From: Paracoccus sp. IB05 | GTDB lineage: Bacteria; Pseudomonadota; Alphaproteobacteria; Rhodobacterales; Rhodobacteraceae | Length of the DNA stretch: 64,000 bases | Direction: 5' to 3' | Assembly: GCF_016405985.1 (NCBI RefSeq) | Contig: NZ_JAEFCF010000002.1 | Coordinates: 124,001 to 188,000, forward strand | Shown here: in pieces, positions 44,629-54,054 of the stretch | Numbering within the stretch: position 1 is the stretch's first letter | Layout: every line of letters begins with the position of its first letter | The notes under the pieces: generated by a model | What the model was told of the DNA's origin: nothing | What the model saw: the letters and a program-made list of their open reading frames with translations, nothing else | Database searches by the model: none | Position numbers and translations under genes: made by a program

Positions 44629-45597
44629 TTACTCTGCCACGATGCAGCGGTTACGGCCAGTCGTCTTGGCGGCGTAAAGCGCGTGATCCGCGCGCGCCAG
44701 CCAGGCGTCACGGCTCTCGCCCGCCCGGTGGTCGGCGATCCCGATGCTGAGCGTCACATTTGCGCCGGCGATCTCTGCCAGCTTGCGGGTGGCGATCTCG
44801 TTGCGCAGCCGGTCGGCAAAGGCCAGCGCGCCAGTGGCATCGGCGCCAGGCAGCAGCACGGCAAATTCCTCGCCCCCAAGCCGCCCGAGCGCATCGCTTT
44901 TGCGCAGGCTGGACTGGATCGTGGTCGCCACGGTTTTCAGCACGATGTCACCCACCGGATGGCCGAATGTGTCATTGACCAGTTTAAAGCGATCAAGGTC
45001 GATCATCAGCAGGGAAACCGGCTCTTCGTGACCGGCCAGGCGGTCCATGCGCTCCATAAAGGCGCGGCGGGTGAGACTGCCGGTCAGACTGTCCTGACGG
45101 GCGATCAGCCGCAGCTCGAATTGCGACATCACCACTTTGGCGAAATTCTCCAGCACCGTCTCATCGGCATCGCTGAACTTGCGCAATCCGGTGTCAAAAA
45201 CACAAATCGCGCCGATATTGTATCCGTCGGGGCTGGTCAGCGGCACACCGAGGTAAGATCGGATACTCGCCTCGCCGGTCACGAAAGGATTGTCGGCAAA
45301 CCGGCTGTCGGCGGAAGCATCTTCGACCGCCAGCGCGCTGGTGCCGCGAATCGTATGATCGCAAAAGGCATCGCCCCGGCCACATTCCAAAGGCTCCAGC
45401 CCGGCGGCGGCTTTCATCCATTGCCGCTCGCTGTCGATCAGATTGATCGCGGCATATTTCGTGTTGAAGATGGATTTAACCAGCGCGACGATATCGGCAA
45501 ATTCCGTCTCGGGCGCGCTGTCGAGAATCTCATAGCGGCGCAGCGCGGCGAGGCGCCCGGCCTCGTCATCCAGCCTGAACACTGGCTTAATCGTCAT
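44629..45597 (-). CDS. GAF-GGDEF diguanylate cyclase
   Basis: 322 aa from the ATG at 45597. Residues about 10-155 form a GAF domain (INLIDSERQWMKAAAGL; DAFCDHTIRGTSALAVEDAS). The GGDEF domain follows (about 165-322) with DLDRFKLVNDTFGHPVGD and the active-site RLGGEEFAVLLPG (GGEEF, competent). RKSD lies five residues before it, an intact product-inhibition I-site. It makes c-di-GMP. The gene is divergent from the cellulose operon, whose BcsA has a PilZ domain, so local activation of cellulose synthesis is likely. It overlaps the small gene before it by 11 nt. Confidence 0.93.
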   Translation of the reverse strand: MTIKPVFRLDDEAGRLAALRRYEILDSAPETEFADIVALVKSIFNTKYAAINLIDSERQWMKAAAGLEPLECGRGDAFCDHTIRGTSALAVEDASADSRFADNPFVTGEASIRSYLGVPLTSPDGYNIGAICVFDTGLRKFSDADETVLENFAKVVMSQFELRLIARQDSLTGSLTRRAFMERMDRLAGHEEPVSLLMIDLDRFKLVNDTFGHPVGDIVLKTVATTIQSSLRKSDALGRLGGEEFAVLLPGADATGALAFADRLRNEIATRKLAEIAGANVTLSIGIADHRAGESRDAWLARADHALYAAKTTGRNRCIVAE

Positions 45598-45823
45598 TTT
45601 TGGTCTCCAGGGCCGCAATGAGATCTGCGCCATAGCTGCGCAAAAGCTCTGCCACAAGCTCGCGGATATCGTTGCTCTCCCGGCCTGCGGCGCGCAAAGA
45701 GGCGGCGAGGCCGACAAGATTAGCACAGTGGCGTTCAAGCGCCGGGCGAAGGGCGTCAGGCAGATCTTTCCAATGCGGCAGGCCACGATCCAGCTCTTCG
45801 GCCACCATCTCGCTTGCTTCCAT
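45587..45823 (-). CDS. Small protein of unknown function upstream of the diguanylate cyclase
   Basis: 78 aa from the ATG at 45823 (AGGAGA upstream). The predicted structure is mostly helical (MEASEMVAEELDRGLPHWKD; LERHCANLVGLAASLRAAG; IRELVAELLRSYGADLIAAL), with one Cys. There is no signal peptide. Its 3' end overlaps the diguanylate cyclase start, so it is tightly coupled to that enzyme and may modulate it. Family not recognised. Confidence 0.65.
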   Translation of the reverse strand: MEASEMVAEELDRGLPHWKDLPDALRPALERHCANLVGLAASLRAAGRESNDIRELVAELLRSYGADLIAALETKNDD

Positions 45824-46051
45824 GGATAATCTCCTGTCCTGCGCGTTATTGTTGATTAATTTCCTGAATAGCTCAACCCTGCGATGCAATCGACAAAGAT
45901 TTCTGGTCTTGTCCGCCGGCCAGGTGCCACACCTTCCGGCAAAAGTTAACCAGTGCGTTGCCTTTTCGGTTGAAATCAGATCATCCTGAGGTTGTGGGAT
46001 CGTGGGGGCGATCCTGAAAACGATAATAATGTCCTGATCCGGCCCGGAAGC

Positions 46052-46735
46052 ATGACGAAGAGAGCAGACTATCCCCGCATCGGCAAAATGATCGCCGGAG
46101 CATTCCTCTGCGCCCTGTTGACGGGCTGCGGATATGAAACTGATACCTTCGGTCTGACGCAAAAGCAGATCGAGGATCGTGAGTTATTTCATCCGGTTCC
46201 GGCCAGGCAGGCATGGGCCAACCCGCAGGGGATGACCTTTGTGATGCAGCGCGGCTTGCTGGGCGGGTCTGAGCAGCGGATCGGGCTGCCAAACAACGTG
46301 GCGGTGCCCGGCGATAACCTTTTGATTCTGCGCACGCGGTTGGGCCATCTGGCGGCGGCGCGCTTCAGGTTTGAGGAATTCGTGACCCGGATCGGCGGTG
46401 CGCCTGCGCCGTTCACTTCGGTAAAACCGGGTGCCCTGATGACCGGCGAGGACAGTCTCGGCCTCTATTTCTGGACCGAAGAGGCGGTCGGGCCCAATGT
46501 GACCTGCGTTCTCGCGCTCAGGCGGCTGACCCAGGCCGAGCGTGGCCTGCCGCAGGGCGCGGGGGTGATGGATGTGATGCTGCGCAATTGCATCGCCGGG
46601 ACGGCCGCCGAGGCGCTGGTGCCAGTGCTGGATGCGAGCATTGGCTATGGCGCGGTGGCGGGCAATACCGGCGGCGGCAGCACAAGGATGCTTTCCCCGC
46701 TCGCGGCGCCCGGCGCCGATCTGGAATGGAAATGA
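46052..46735 (+). CDS. bcsN: Cellulose biosynthesis protein BcsN
   Basis: 227 aa. A lipoprotein signal with lipobox LLTGC (Cys28) precedes a region typical of BcsN proteins (GLTQKQIEDRELFHPVPARQ... MQRGLLGGSEQRIGLPNNVA, GYGAVAGNTGGGSTR). BcsN is an accessory component of alphaproteobacterial cellulose operons with an unclear role. It is first in the cellulose operon, 44 bp ahead of bcsA. Confidence 0.75.
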   Translation: MTKRADYPRIGKMIAGAFLCALLTGCGYETDTFGLTQKQIEDRELFHPVPARQAWANPQGMTFVMQRGLLGGSEQRIGLPNNVAVPGDNLLILRTRLGHLAAARFRFEEFVTRIGGAPAPFTSVKPGALMTGEDSLGLYFWTEEAVGPNVTCVLALRRLTQAERGLPQGAGVMDVMLRNCIAGTAAEALVPVLDASIGYGAVAGNTGGGSTRMLSPLAAPGADLEWK

Positions 46736-46779
46736 GACGATGCGCAGGGTGACCCAACAGCACAAGGCCGAGGGCGCCT

Positions 46780-49113
46780 ATGAGCTCTGATCGTATCCGC
46801 AATGGCGTCCTGCTTCTCCTTTGGCTGATCGGTATGACGCCGGTTCTGGTGCTGGCCTCGATCCCGGTCTCGAATGCGGCCCAGGCCATGCTGGGGCTTG
46901 CCGCGTTGCTGCTGGTGATTTTGCTCAAGCCCTTTGCCGGGAATATCATCTGCCGCGTCGCGATGATGAGCGTCGCCAGCGTCCTGGTCCTGCGCTACTG
47001 GATCTGGCGGCTGACTTCGACGCTGCCCGATCCGGGGCTGACGGTCTCTTTCGTGCTGGCCATCGCGCTGCTGCTGGTCGAAACCTATTCCATCCTTGTC
47101 TTCTTCCTGAACGCCTTTATCACCGCCGATCCGGTCGAGCGCGCCCTGCCGCCGCGCGTCGAGCCCGAGAACCTGCCCAGCGTCGATATCCTCGTGCCGT
47201 CTTACAATGAGCCGACCGAGATGCTGGCGGTGACCCTGTCGGCGGCGCGCAACATGATCTACCCGGCGCGGCTGCGCACAGTGGTGCTGTGCGATGACGG
47301 CGGCACCGATCAGCGCTGCAATTCACCTGACCCCGAGCTGGCCGCGAAATCAAAGGCGCGGCGCGCCGAATTGCAGGCGCTCTGCGCCGAACTCGGCGTG
47401 GTTTATTCGACCCGGGCGAAAAACGAACATGCGAAAGCCGGCAATATGAGCGCGGCGCTGGCAAAGCTGAATGGCGATCTGGTGGTGGTGTTTGACGCCG
47501 ACCATGTGCCGTCGCGCGATTTTCTCGCCCGCACGGTTGGCTATTTCGTCGAGGATCCAAAGCTCTTCCTCGTCCAGACCCCGCATTTTTTCATCAATAA
47601 AGACCCGATCGAGCGCAATCTTGATCTGAAATGCCCGCCCGAGAATGAGATGTTCTATGGTCGCATCCATCCCGGGCTTGATCGCTGGGGCGGCGCGTTC
47701 TTTTGCGGCTCGGCCGCCGTTCTGCGGCGCAAGGCGCTGGATTCGGTGGGCGGCTTTGCCGGTGAGACCATCACCGAGGATGCCGAAACCGCACTGGAGA
47801 TCCATTCCAAAGGCTGGCGCAGCCTTTATCTGGACCGCGCGATGATCGCCGGGCTGCAGCCCGAGACTTTTGCGTCTTTCATCCAGCAACGTGGTCGCTG
47901 GGCCTCGGGCATGATGCAGATGTTCATGCTGAAAAACCCGATCTTCCGCCCGGGGCTGCGGCCGTTCCAGCGGCTGTGCTACCTGAATTCGATGGCCTTC
48001 TGGCTGTTCCCGCTGGTCAGGATGACCTATCTTCTGGCGCCGCTCGCCTATCTGTTTTTCGGCGTCGAGATCTTCGTCACCACCTTCCGCGAGGCCATGG
48101 CCTATACGCTGAGCTATATGGCGGTGAGCCTTCTGGTGCAGAATGCCATCTTCTCGCGCTACCGATGGCCGCTGATTTCCGAGGTCTATGAGGTCGCCCA
48201 GGCCCCCTATCTCGCCAGGGCAATCATCAGCACCATCCTCAGGCCGCGCGGCGCGAAATTCAACGTGACCGCCAAGGATGAGACCCTCGTCGAGGATTAC
48301 ATCTCGCCCATCGCGGCGCCGCTCGTGGGATTGTTCTTTCTGATGCTGGCGGGGCTTGTCGCGCTTGTCATTCGCTGGATCGCCTTTCCGGGGGATCATT
48401 CGGTGCTTTCCGTGGTCGGCGTCTGGGCGGTGATCAACTTCCTGCTGGTTGGCCTCTCGCTGCGCGCCGTGTCCGAGAAACAGCAGCGCCGCAGCTCGCC
48501 GCGTGTCGAGATCCGCGAAGAAGGCACGGTCCGCTGGGAAGGCTCGGGCGAGAAAGCGCTGCCGGCCGAGGTGTTTGACGTCTCGACCAGCGGGTTGAAG
48601 ATGCGGCTGACCGGCCTGCCGCAGGGCGCCGGCAGCCGTATGGTGGTCAAGGGCGACGAGGTCGTGTTCCGCCCGCGCTTCCCCCATGCGCCGCATCTGG
48701 AACGCGAGGTCCGGGCCGTGGTCCGCGCGGTGTTCAACGAGGCCGGACACGGCATTGCCGTCGGGGTGCAATTCCTGCCCGATCAGCCAATGATCGTGCG
48801 CGAGGCGGTGGCGCAGCTATTGTTCGGCTCGTCGGAAAACTGGCTGGCGATCCGTCAGAACAGCCGCCGGGGCAAAGGCCTGCTGATGGGGCTGGGCTAT
48901 GTGTTCTGGCTCTCGCTCAGCTCTTTGCCGAAGACGCTGGGCGATTTCCTGCGCGAACCAGGCCGCCGTCGCCGCGCGGCCCTCTTTGCCAAGCAGAGCC
49001 CGAAACCCGCGCATCTGGTCACTTTCGGCGCCGATTTCGATGCCGAGGAATACCGGCTGGACCAGACAAAGCTCGCTCCCGAGGCCTTTATCGGTGTGGA
49101 GAAAGCGCAATGA
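46780..49113 (+). CDS. bcsA: Cellulose synthase catalytic subunit (UDP-forming)
   Basis: 777 aa, with membrane helices at both sides of a cytosolic GT2 domain. The catalytic motifs are all visible: CDDGG (about 170), DADH (about 240), TED in ITEDAETAL (about 330) and QQRGRW (about 368). A PilZ domain (about 565-665) has RSSPR (RxxxR) and DVSTSG (D/NxSxxG), the c-di-GMP ligands, so the enzyme is c-di-GMP activated. It polymerises UDP-glucose and threads the glucan through the inner membrane. bcsB overlaps by 4 nt. Confidence 0.97.
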   Translation: MSSDRIRNGVLLLLWLIGMTPVLVLASIPVSNAAQAMLGLAALLLVILLKPFAGNIICRVAMMSVASVLVLRYWIWRLTSTLPDPGLTVSFVLAIALLLVETYSILVFFLNAFITADPVERALPPRVEPENLPSVDILVPSYNEPTEMLAVTLSAARNMIYPARLRTVVLCDDGGTDQRCNSPDPELAAKSKARRAELQALCAELGVVYSTRAKNEHAKAGNMSAALAKLNGDLVVVFDADHVPSRDFLARTVGYFVEDPKLFLVQTPHFFINKDPIERNLDLKCPPENEMFYGRIHPGLDRWGGAFFCGSAAVLRRKALDSVGGFAGETITEDAETALEIHSKGWRSLYLDRAMIAGLQPETFASFIQQRGRWASGMMQMFMLKNPIFRPGLRPFQRLCYLNSMAFWLFPLVRMTYLLAPLAYLFFGVEIFVTTFREAMAYTLSYMAVSLLVQNAIFSRYRWPLISEVYEVAQAPYLARAIISTILRPRGAKFNVTAKDETLVEDYISPIAAPLVGLFFLMLAGLVALVIRWIAFPGDHSVLSVVGVWAVINFLLVGLSLRAVSEKQQRRSSPRVEIREEGTVRWEGSGEKALPAEVFDVSTSGLKMRLTGLPQGAGSRMVVKGDEVVFRPRFPHAPHLEREVRAVVRAVFNEAGHGIAVGVQFLPDQPMIVREAVAQLLFGSSENWLAIRQNSRRGKGLLMGLGYVFWLSLSSLPKTLGDFLREPGRRRRAALFAKQSPKPAHLVTFGADFDAEEYRLDQTKLAPEAFIGVEKAQ

Positions 49114-51554
49114 CCGCGCCGCTGATCACAGACGCCGTCGGAAGAGGGAGGCTGATCCTGGCCTCGCTGGCCCTCGCCGTCTTTGCGGCGGTTGGCCCGG
49201 TAAGGGCCGAGGCCCCGCAGATCGCGTTGCCTTCCCCCCTAGCGGAAAGCCCCGCCGAAGCCCGGGCCGAAACCCCCGCTGAAACCCTGCCCGTAAATCA
49301 GACGGAAGCGCCGGATGACGGGATCATCCGCCTGCCAGCGCCGGTGCAAACCGAAGCAGAGGCGGAGGTTCCGGAAGACGCGCCCGGCGAAGAGGCCGCG
49401 ATCGCCCAGATACCGGTTGACCGTGACCGCAGCGCGGGCAGCGCCACTGCCAGCACGGGCTGGCTGATCCGACCCCGGCCTGCGACCCTCCTGCCCGATG
49501 GGGTGCAGGTGGGGGCGAGCCTCACGGCGCCCGGCATCATCCGGCTGACCGGCGAAACCGCCGGGGTGGATCTGCGCCTCGACCTGCCTGCCGCGACTGT
49601 TCTGCCCGAAACACTGCAGTTTACCCTGCATTCCAGCGTCAATGTCCTGCCTGATCAGGCCATGATGCAGATCGTGGTGAATGATGCAGATCCGGTTGGG
49701 ATCAGGCTTGATCAGCTGGGGGATTTCACCGGGGTCACGGTCGAGACTGCGGCGCTGATCCATGGCAGCAACCGCATCAGACTGTCTTTGCAGCAGCCGC
49801 ACCGGATTTTCTGCGGCCCAGAGGCCACCTTCGGCGTCTGGACCGAGATCGACCTGACCAATAGCGGTGTCTTGATTGATGACAGCGCATTGCCTGCGGA
49901 TGCGGCGGGCTTCGCGCTGGCCGCGCAAAGCGAGACCGCCGGCGGGCGCAACCTTCTCTTGCTGGCCGATGAGGCAACGGACCCCGCGCTGATCCGAAGC
50001 CTGTCTGAACAGCTGGAACGGGCGCTCGGGCCGGGGGGAGGCGTCGCTCAGGCCTCTTTCTACAGCCTGGAGCCACGGGAAATCGCCTCAGTTGCTCTGA
50101 TCCCCTCGGATCGGCCGAATGCGCTGGTGCGGCGCGGCGCCGGGCGCGGGCTGGTGCTTCAGGTGGAGTATCAGGACGGCACCCTGCCCGATCTGACCCC
50201 CTTCCTGGCCGCCTTCCCGCCGGCACTGCCCGAAAGCGCGCCCGCGATCCGGCCTGGGGAAAAGACCCTGCTTTCCGATCTGGGAATCGCAGATGTGGTT
50301 GGCAATACCCATTATTTCCGCCGCGATCTTCCGTTTTCGCTGCCCGCAGACTGGTTGCTGATGGCCAATCAAAAGGCCCGCCTCGACCTGCATTACGGCT
50401 TTGCCCGCAATCTGCCGCAGGGCGCGATCCTGCTTGTGAAGGTCAATGATGAGACCATCCGGCTTTTGCCGCTTGACCAGAATGGCGGCGAAGTACTGCC
50501 GGTGCTGCCGGTAAGCTTCAACGCCAATCTGCTGCATCCGGGCCGCAACACGCTGTCCTTTGAAATGATGGTGCCCGGCAATCCCCCGGACGGCGCCTGC
50601 CCGGTCCGCCGCGCGGATCTTCTGGCGGTGTTAAACGACAGCAGTCTGACCATCCCGCCATCTCCTTCTATGGTGCTGCCGGGGCTTGCCGCCGTATTGT
50701 TGCGGCTGGACCCGTCGGGCGTGATCGCGCCCGAAGGCGCCATCGAGTATAAAAAGCTCGCGCAGGATGCGATGCGGATCGCAGCCGAACTGGCCCCTGC
50801 GACGGAAATGTCGGGCACGGTCAGGCTGCAGGTCGTCGGGTTGAGTGATTTCGGCCTGGTGCCATTCGAGAAAACCGATCTCAGCCTGAACACCGTGCAG
50901 CGTGTGCTTTTTCCGCTGAACGATCCGCCGCAGGTCGCCGCAGAACCGGCCCCTGGCGGCACGCCCGCAACCAGCAGTCGCGCGACCAGTACCCCTGCCT
51001 TCACCCTGGTTGAAGACGCGGATCCCGAGGCGCCCGGGCAGCCGGAGGATCCCGCCGCAGCCGGGAGCTTTGTCCGGGACCTCTGGCAGAGCTTTTCGCC
51101 CTCTGCTCTGATTGCGCACGAATACAGGCTTTTGCGTGAAAGCTCCTTCGTCGGCACCTCGCAGAGCCTGCCGGACTGGCTGGAGGGCCGCCGGGGCCAG
51201 GCCCTGCTGCTGCGCCCCGACTACACTGAACGCGGCGAGCTCTGGCTGATGCTGGGGCCGGGTGTGGCCCCAGAGGCGATCGGTGAGGCGCTGAACCGTC
51301 TGCGTGTGGCGTCGATGGCCCAGGGAGAGGCCGCTTTGCTCCAGGCGGATGGCAGCTGGCAGGTCTGGACCCCGATCCGCCCGCCGCGCATGCTGACGGT
51401 GCCGGATGCAGGCGGGATGCGGACGGCTCTGGGCAATTACGCCTCCTGGTCGCCGCTTTTGTTTACACTTGCGATGCTGGGGCTGACACTGCTCTCGGCG
51501 ATTCCGGCCCTGCTTTATGTGTTGTTGAGCCGACGGGGGCGCGAGGACCGATGA
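49110..51554 (+). CDS. bcsB: Cellulose synthase periplasmic subunit BcsB
   Basis: 814 aa. A signal peptide (about 10-37) is followed by a Pro/Glu/Ala-rich segment (about 45-110) and the periplasmic carbohydrate-binding and flavodoxin-like domains (ETLQFTLHSSVNVLPDQA; LLLLADEATDPALIRSLSEQ). A C-terminal transmembrane anchor (LLFTLAMLGLTLLSAIPALL) interacts with BcsA. BcsB guides the glucan through the periplasm and is essential for catalysis. bcsZ overlaps by 4 nt. Confidence 0.92.
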   Translation: MTAPLITDAVGRGRLILASLALAVFAAVGPVRAEAPQIALPSPLAESPAEARAETPAETLPVNQTEAPDDGIIRLPAPVQTEAEAEVPEDAPGEEAAIAQIPVDRDRSAGSATASTGWLIRPRPATLLPDGVQVGASLTAPGIIRLTGETAGVDLRLDLPAATVLPETLQFTLHSSVNVLPDQAMMQIVVNDADPVGIRLDQLGDFTGVTVETAALIHGSNRIRLSLQQPHRIFCGPEATFGVWTEIDLTNSGVLIDDSALPADAAGFALAAQSETAGGRNLLLLADEATDPALIRSLSEQLERALGPGGGVAQASFYSLEPREIASVALIPSDRPNALVRRGAGRGLVLQVEYQDGTLPDLTPFLAAFPPALPESAPAIRPGEKTLLSDLGIADVVGNTHYFRRDLPFSLPADWLLMANQKARLDLHYGFARNLPQGAILLVKVNDETIRLLPLDQNGGEVLPVLPVSFNANLLHPGRNTLSFEMMVPGNPPDGACPVRRADLLAVLNDSSLTIPPSPSMVLPGLAAVLLRLDPSGVIAPEGAIEYKKLAQDAMRIAAELAPATEMSGTVRLQVVGLSDFGLVPFEKTDLSLNTVQRVLFPLNDPPQVAAEPAPGGTPATSSRATSTPAFTLVEDADPEAPGQPEDPAAAGSFVRDLWQSFSPSALIAHEYRLLRESSFVGTSQSLPDWLEGRRGQALLLRPDYTERGELWLMLGPGVAPEAIGEALNRLRVASMAQGEAALLQADGSWQVWTPIRPPRMLTVPDAGGMRTALGNYASWSPLLFTLAMLGLTLLSAIPALLYVLLSRRGREDR

Positions 51555-52648
51555 AGCGCAGATCCTTTCTGGGTGCAGGCTTGGGGACGGGACTTGGGGC
51601 AGCGCTTTCGATGCCGCTTTTACCGCATACCGCCATGGCCAGTGTCAGCGCCTTTGCACCGGATCATCCGTTGCAGGAAAGCTGGCGGGCCTGGAAAGCC
51701 CTCTGCCTCGCGCCGGATGGTCGGGTCGTGGACGGTTTTCAGGGCGATGCCAGTCATTCCGAAGGTCAGGGCTATGGGCTGACCCTGGCCGCCCTGTTCG
51801 GCGATGATGCGGCGGTGACGCAGATCATCCGCTGGACCGAAACCAATCTCGCCATCCGCGAGGATGAGCTGCTGGCCTGGCGCTGGCGGCCCGATGCCAC
51901 CCCGCATGTCACGGATCGCAACAATGCAAGTGACGGCGATCTCTTCTACGCCTGGGGACTAAGCCTTGCGGCAGTGCTGAGCGACAGCAAAGCCCGGCTT
52001 GCGCGCGCGGTGGCCATTGCCGGCGATCTGGCGCGGCGCTGCATCGCCCCCTGTCCGGACGGGTCCGGCAGGCTGATCCTTCTGCCCGGCACAAGTGGTT
52101 TCCGGCGCGATGAAGGGATTGTCGTCAACCCTTCCTATTACATGGCGCGGGCGCTGCGTGATCTCGCGGCCCTTGCCTCGCTTCCCGATCTTGCCCGGCT
52201 GGCCACAGATGGAGACACGCTGATCGCGGCGCTGGCCGCGCGCGGCCCGGTGCCGGATTGGGTCATGGTAACGGCTCAGGGCGTGGCCCCGGCTCCGCAA
52301 CCCTTTTCCGGGGTTTCGGGCTACGAGGCGGTGCGGGTTCCGCTTTTCGCACTCTGGTCGGATCAGCCGCAAAGCCCGGCGGTGCGCGCCTATGCGTCGC
52401 GGATGGCGGCGGCGGGGGATGTTGGCGGCGTTGCCACGGTTTTCGATACCGCCGGCCCTGGCGTTTTTGAACGCAGCGCCCATCCCGGCTATGCAGCCCT
52501 TGGTGCGCTGGCCGATTGCGTGACCAGCAATGCGGTCGGCTCGGTGATGCCGGGCTTTACCGACGATCAGCCCTATTATCCGGCCACGCTGCATCTGATG
52601 GCGCTGGTCGTCCAGGCCTCCAGCTTTCAAAGATGTGTGCCGATATGA
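51551..52648 (+). CDS. bcsZ: Endo-beta-1,4-glucanase (GH8) of the cellulose operon
   Basis: 365 aa. The N-terminus KRRSFLGAGLGTGLGAALSM has a Tat-like twin arginine. The GH8 features are ASHSEGQGYGLTLAAL with the proton-donor Glu (about residue 70) and NNASDGDLFYAWGL with the base Asp (about 126). It trims the nascent glucan in the periplasm; deletion in other species alters fibre properties. It overlaps bcsB by 4 nt and the TPR gene by 4 nt. Confidence 0.93.
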   Translation: MKRRSFLGAGLGTGLGAALSMPLLPHTAMASVSAFAPDHPLQESWRAWKALCLAPDGRVVDGFQGDASHSEGQGYGLTLAALFGDDAAVTQIIRWTETNLAIREDELLAWRWRPDATPHVTDRNNASDGDLFYAWGLSLAAVLSDSKARLARAVAIAGDLARRCIAPCPDGSGRLILLPGTSGFRRDEGIVVNPSYYMARALRDLAALASLPDLARLATDGDTLIAALAARGPVPDWVMVTAQGVAPAPQPFSGVSGYEAVRVPLFALWSDQPQSPAVRAYASRMAAAGDVGGVATVFDTAGPGVFERSAHPGYAALGALADCVTSNAVGSVMPGFTDDQPYYPATLHLMALVVQASSFQRCVPI

Positions 52649-54054
52649 TGCGTTCCCTTCTGCTTTGCGCCCTTTTGCTGACGGCAGCCGGCCCGGCTGC
52701 GGCCCAGGAGGTTTCTGCGCCCGCCCCTGATGAGCTGCTGGCGCTCAGCTTCTATGTGCAGCAAAAGGATCAGGCTTCGGTAGAGGCCGAACTGCGCCGG
52801 TTGCAGTTGAAATACCCGGCCTGGAAACCGCCTGCGGATATGAGCAGGCTGACGGTGACCGGCCCCTCGACCGAGATTGATGACATTTTTCGCCTGATCG
52901 CGGCAGGGCAGATCGACCAGGCCCGCGCGCTGATTGCCGCGACACGCGCGGAATTTCCGTCCTGGGAGCCGCCTTCCGCGATGACCGATCTGCTGGCGAT
53001 TGCGGATGGCCAGATGCGGTTTGACGCGGCGCTGACGGCGGGAAATCTCAGCCAGGCGGTCTCGGTGGCCTCGTCGGTGCCGGGGCTGTTGCGCTGTGAC
53101 CGGATCAACAACGCCTGGCGTATCGCCGAGGCCCAGGCGGCGGCAGGGTGGGCAGCGGATGCGCTTGGCACCTATCGCGCGGTGGCGGGAACCTGTGTCG
53201 TGGCGGCGGATCTGATCGCAACGCTGGAAAAGGCCAATGCGGTTGCAAGCGAGGCCGAGATCCTCGCCCTTTTGTCGCAGGTGGGCCAGCGCCTGCCCGC
53301 CATGGATCCGGAATTGCAGGCGCTGCGCAGCCGTTTGCTTGCCGGGCGTGGCCATGACGTGACCGCGCCTGCGGCTGTGGTGACCGCGCCCGGGGCGCCG
53401 CCGAAGGCCGGGAAGACGCCGAAAGCAACACCGGCCCCGGCATCTTCTGACGAAACGGTACCCGCGCGACCGGCGGCCAAAGCGCCGGCTGCTCAGGGCG
53501 GGGCCGGCAGCAGCGGCTTTCAGGCCGCCGTGGCGGCAGGGGACTGGCCGCGCTGTCTTGCGCTCTCCTCCGGCTCGCGCGTGGCTTCGGTGATCTATCA
53601 GCGCGGCTGGTGCGCCTATAATCTCGACCAGCCGATGGAGGCGGTGCAGAGCTTCAAAGCCGCACTGAAGGCCGGGCTGAAAGCGGATCAGCGCCGGGAT
53701 GCCGCCTATGGCCTGGCGCTGGCCCATCTGAAAATGCAAATGCCCGAGGAAGCCTCGCGCATCGCGGCCTCGACCGATTTCACCCGGAAACAACGGCTTG
53801 ATATCGAGCGCCAGATCCTCGATCAGCGGGGTGTGAATGCCTATAAAAACAAGCGTTACAAACAGGCGATTGCCTATTTTGACGCGCTTGAACAGCTGGG
53901 CGGCGGTCTGCGCCGCGACCTTGCCATCCTGCGGGCCTATGCCTGGCTGAACCTCGGGGACCGCGCCGAGGCGCGGCGGCAGTTCCAGAAACTCAATGGT
54001 GAGCTGTCGACCGACGAAACCCGCCGCGGCCTGCGTGCGACCAGTGGCGGTTAG
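52645..54054 (+). CDS. Exported TPR protein of the cellulose operon
   Basis: 469 aa from the ATG at 52645 (ATGA overlap; a second ATG follows at once). A signal peptide ends AAAQEV. Two related segments repeat the pattern LxxxxPxWxPPxxM (YPAWKPPADM and FPSWEPPSAM). A Pro/Ala/Lys-rich linker (about 245-285) separates the N-terminal helical part from C-terminal TPR-like repeats (AVQSFKAALKAGLKADQRRDAAYGLA; AIAYFDALEQLGG). It holds the operon position of BcsC but lacks its outer-membrane porin domain, so it is at most the TPR half. Confidence 0.8.
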   Translation: MMRSLLLCALLLTAAGPAAAQEVSAPAPDELLALSFYVQQKDQASVEAELRRLQLKYPAWKPPADMSRLTVTGPSTEIDDIFRLIAAGQIDQARALIAATRAEFPSWEPPSAMTDLLAIADGQMRFDAALTAGNLSQAVSVASSVPGLLRCDRINNAWRIAEAQAAAGWAADALGTYRAVAGTCVVAADLIATLEKANAVASEAEILALLSQVGQRLPAMDPELQALRSRLLAGRGHDVTAPAAVVTAPGAPPKAGKTPKATPAPASSDETVPARPAAKAPAAQGGAGSSGFQAAVAAGDWPRCLALSSGSRVASVIYQRGWCAYNLDQPMEAVQSFKAALKAGLKADQRRDAAYGLALAHLKMQMPEEASRIAASTDFTRKQRLDIERQILDQRGVNAYKNKRYKQAIAYFDALEQLGGGLRRDLAILRAYAWLNLGDRAEARRQFQKLNGELSTDETRRGLRATSGG

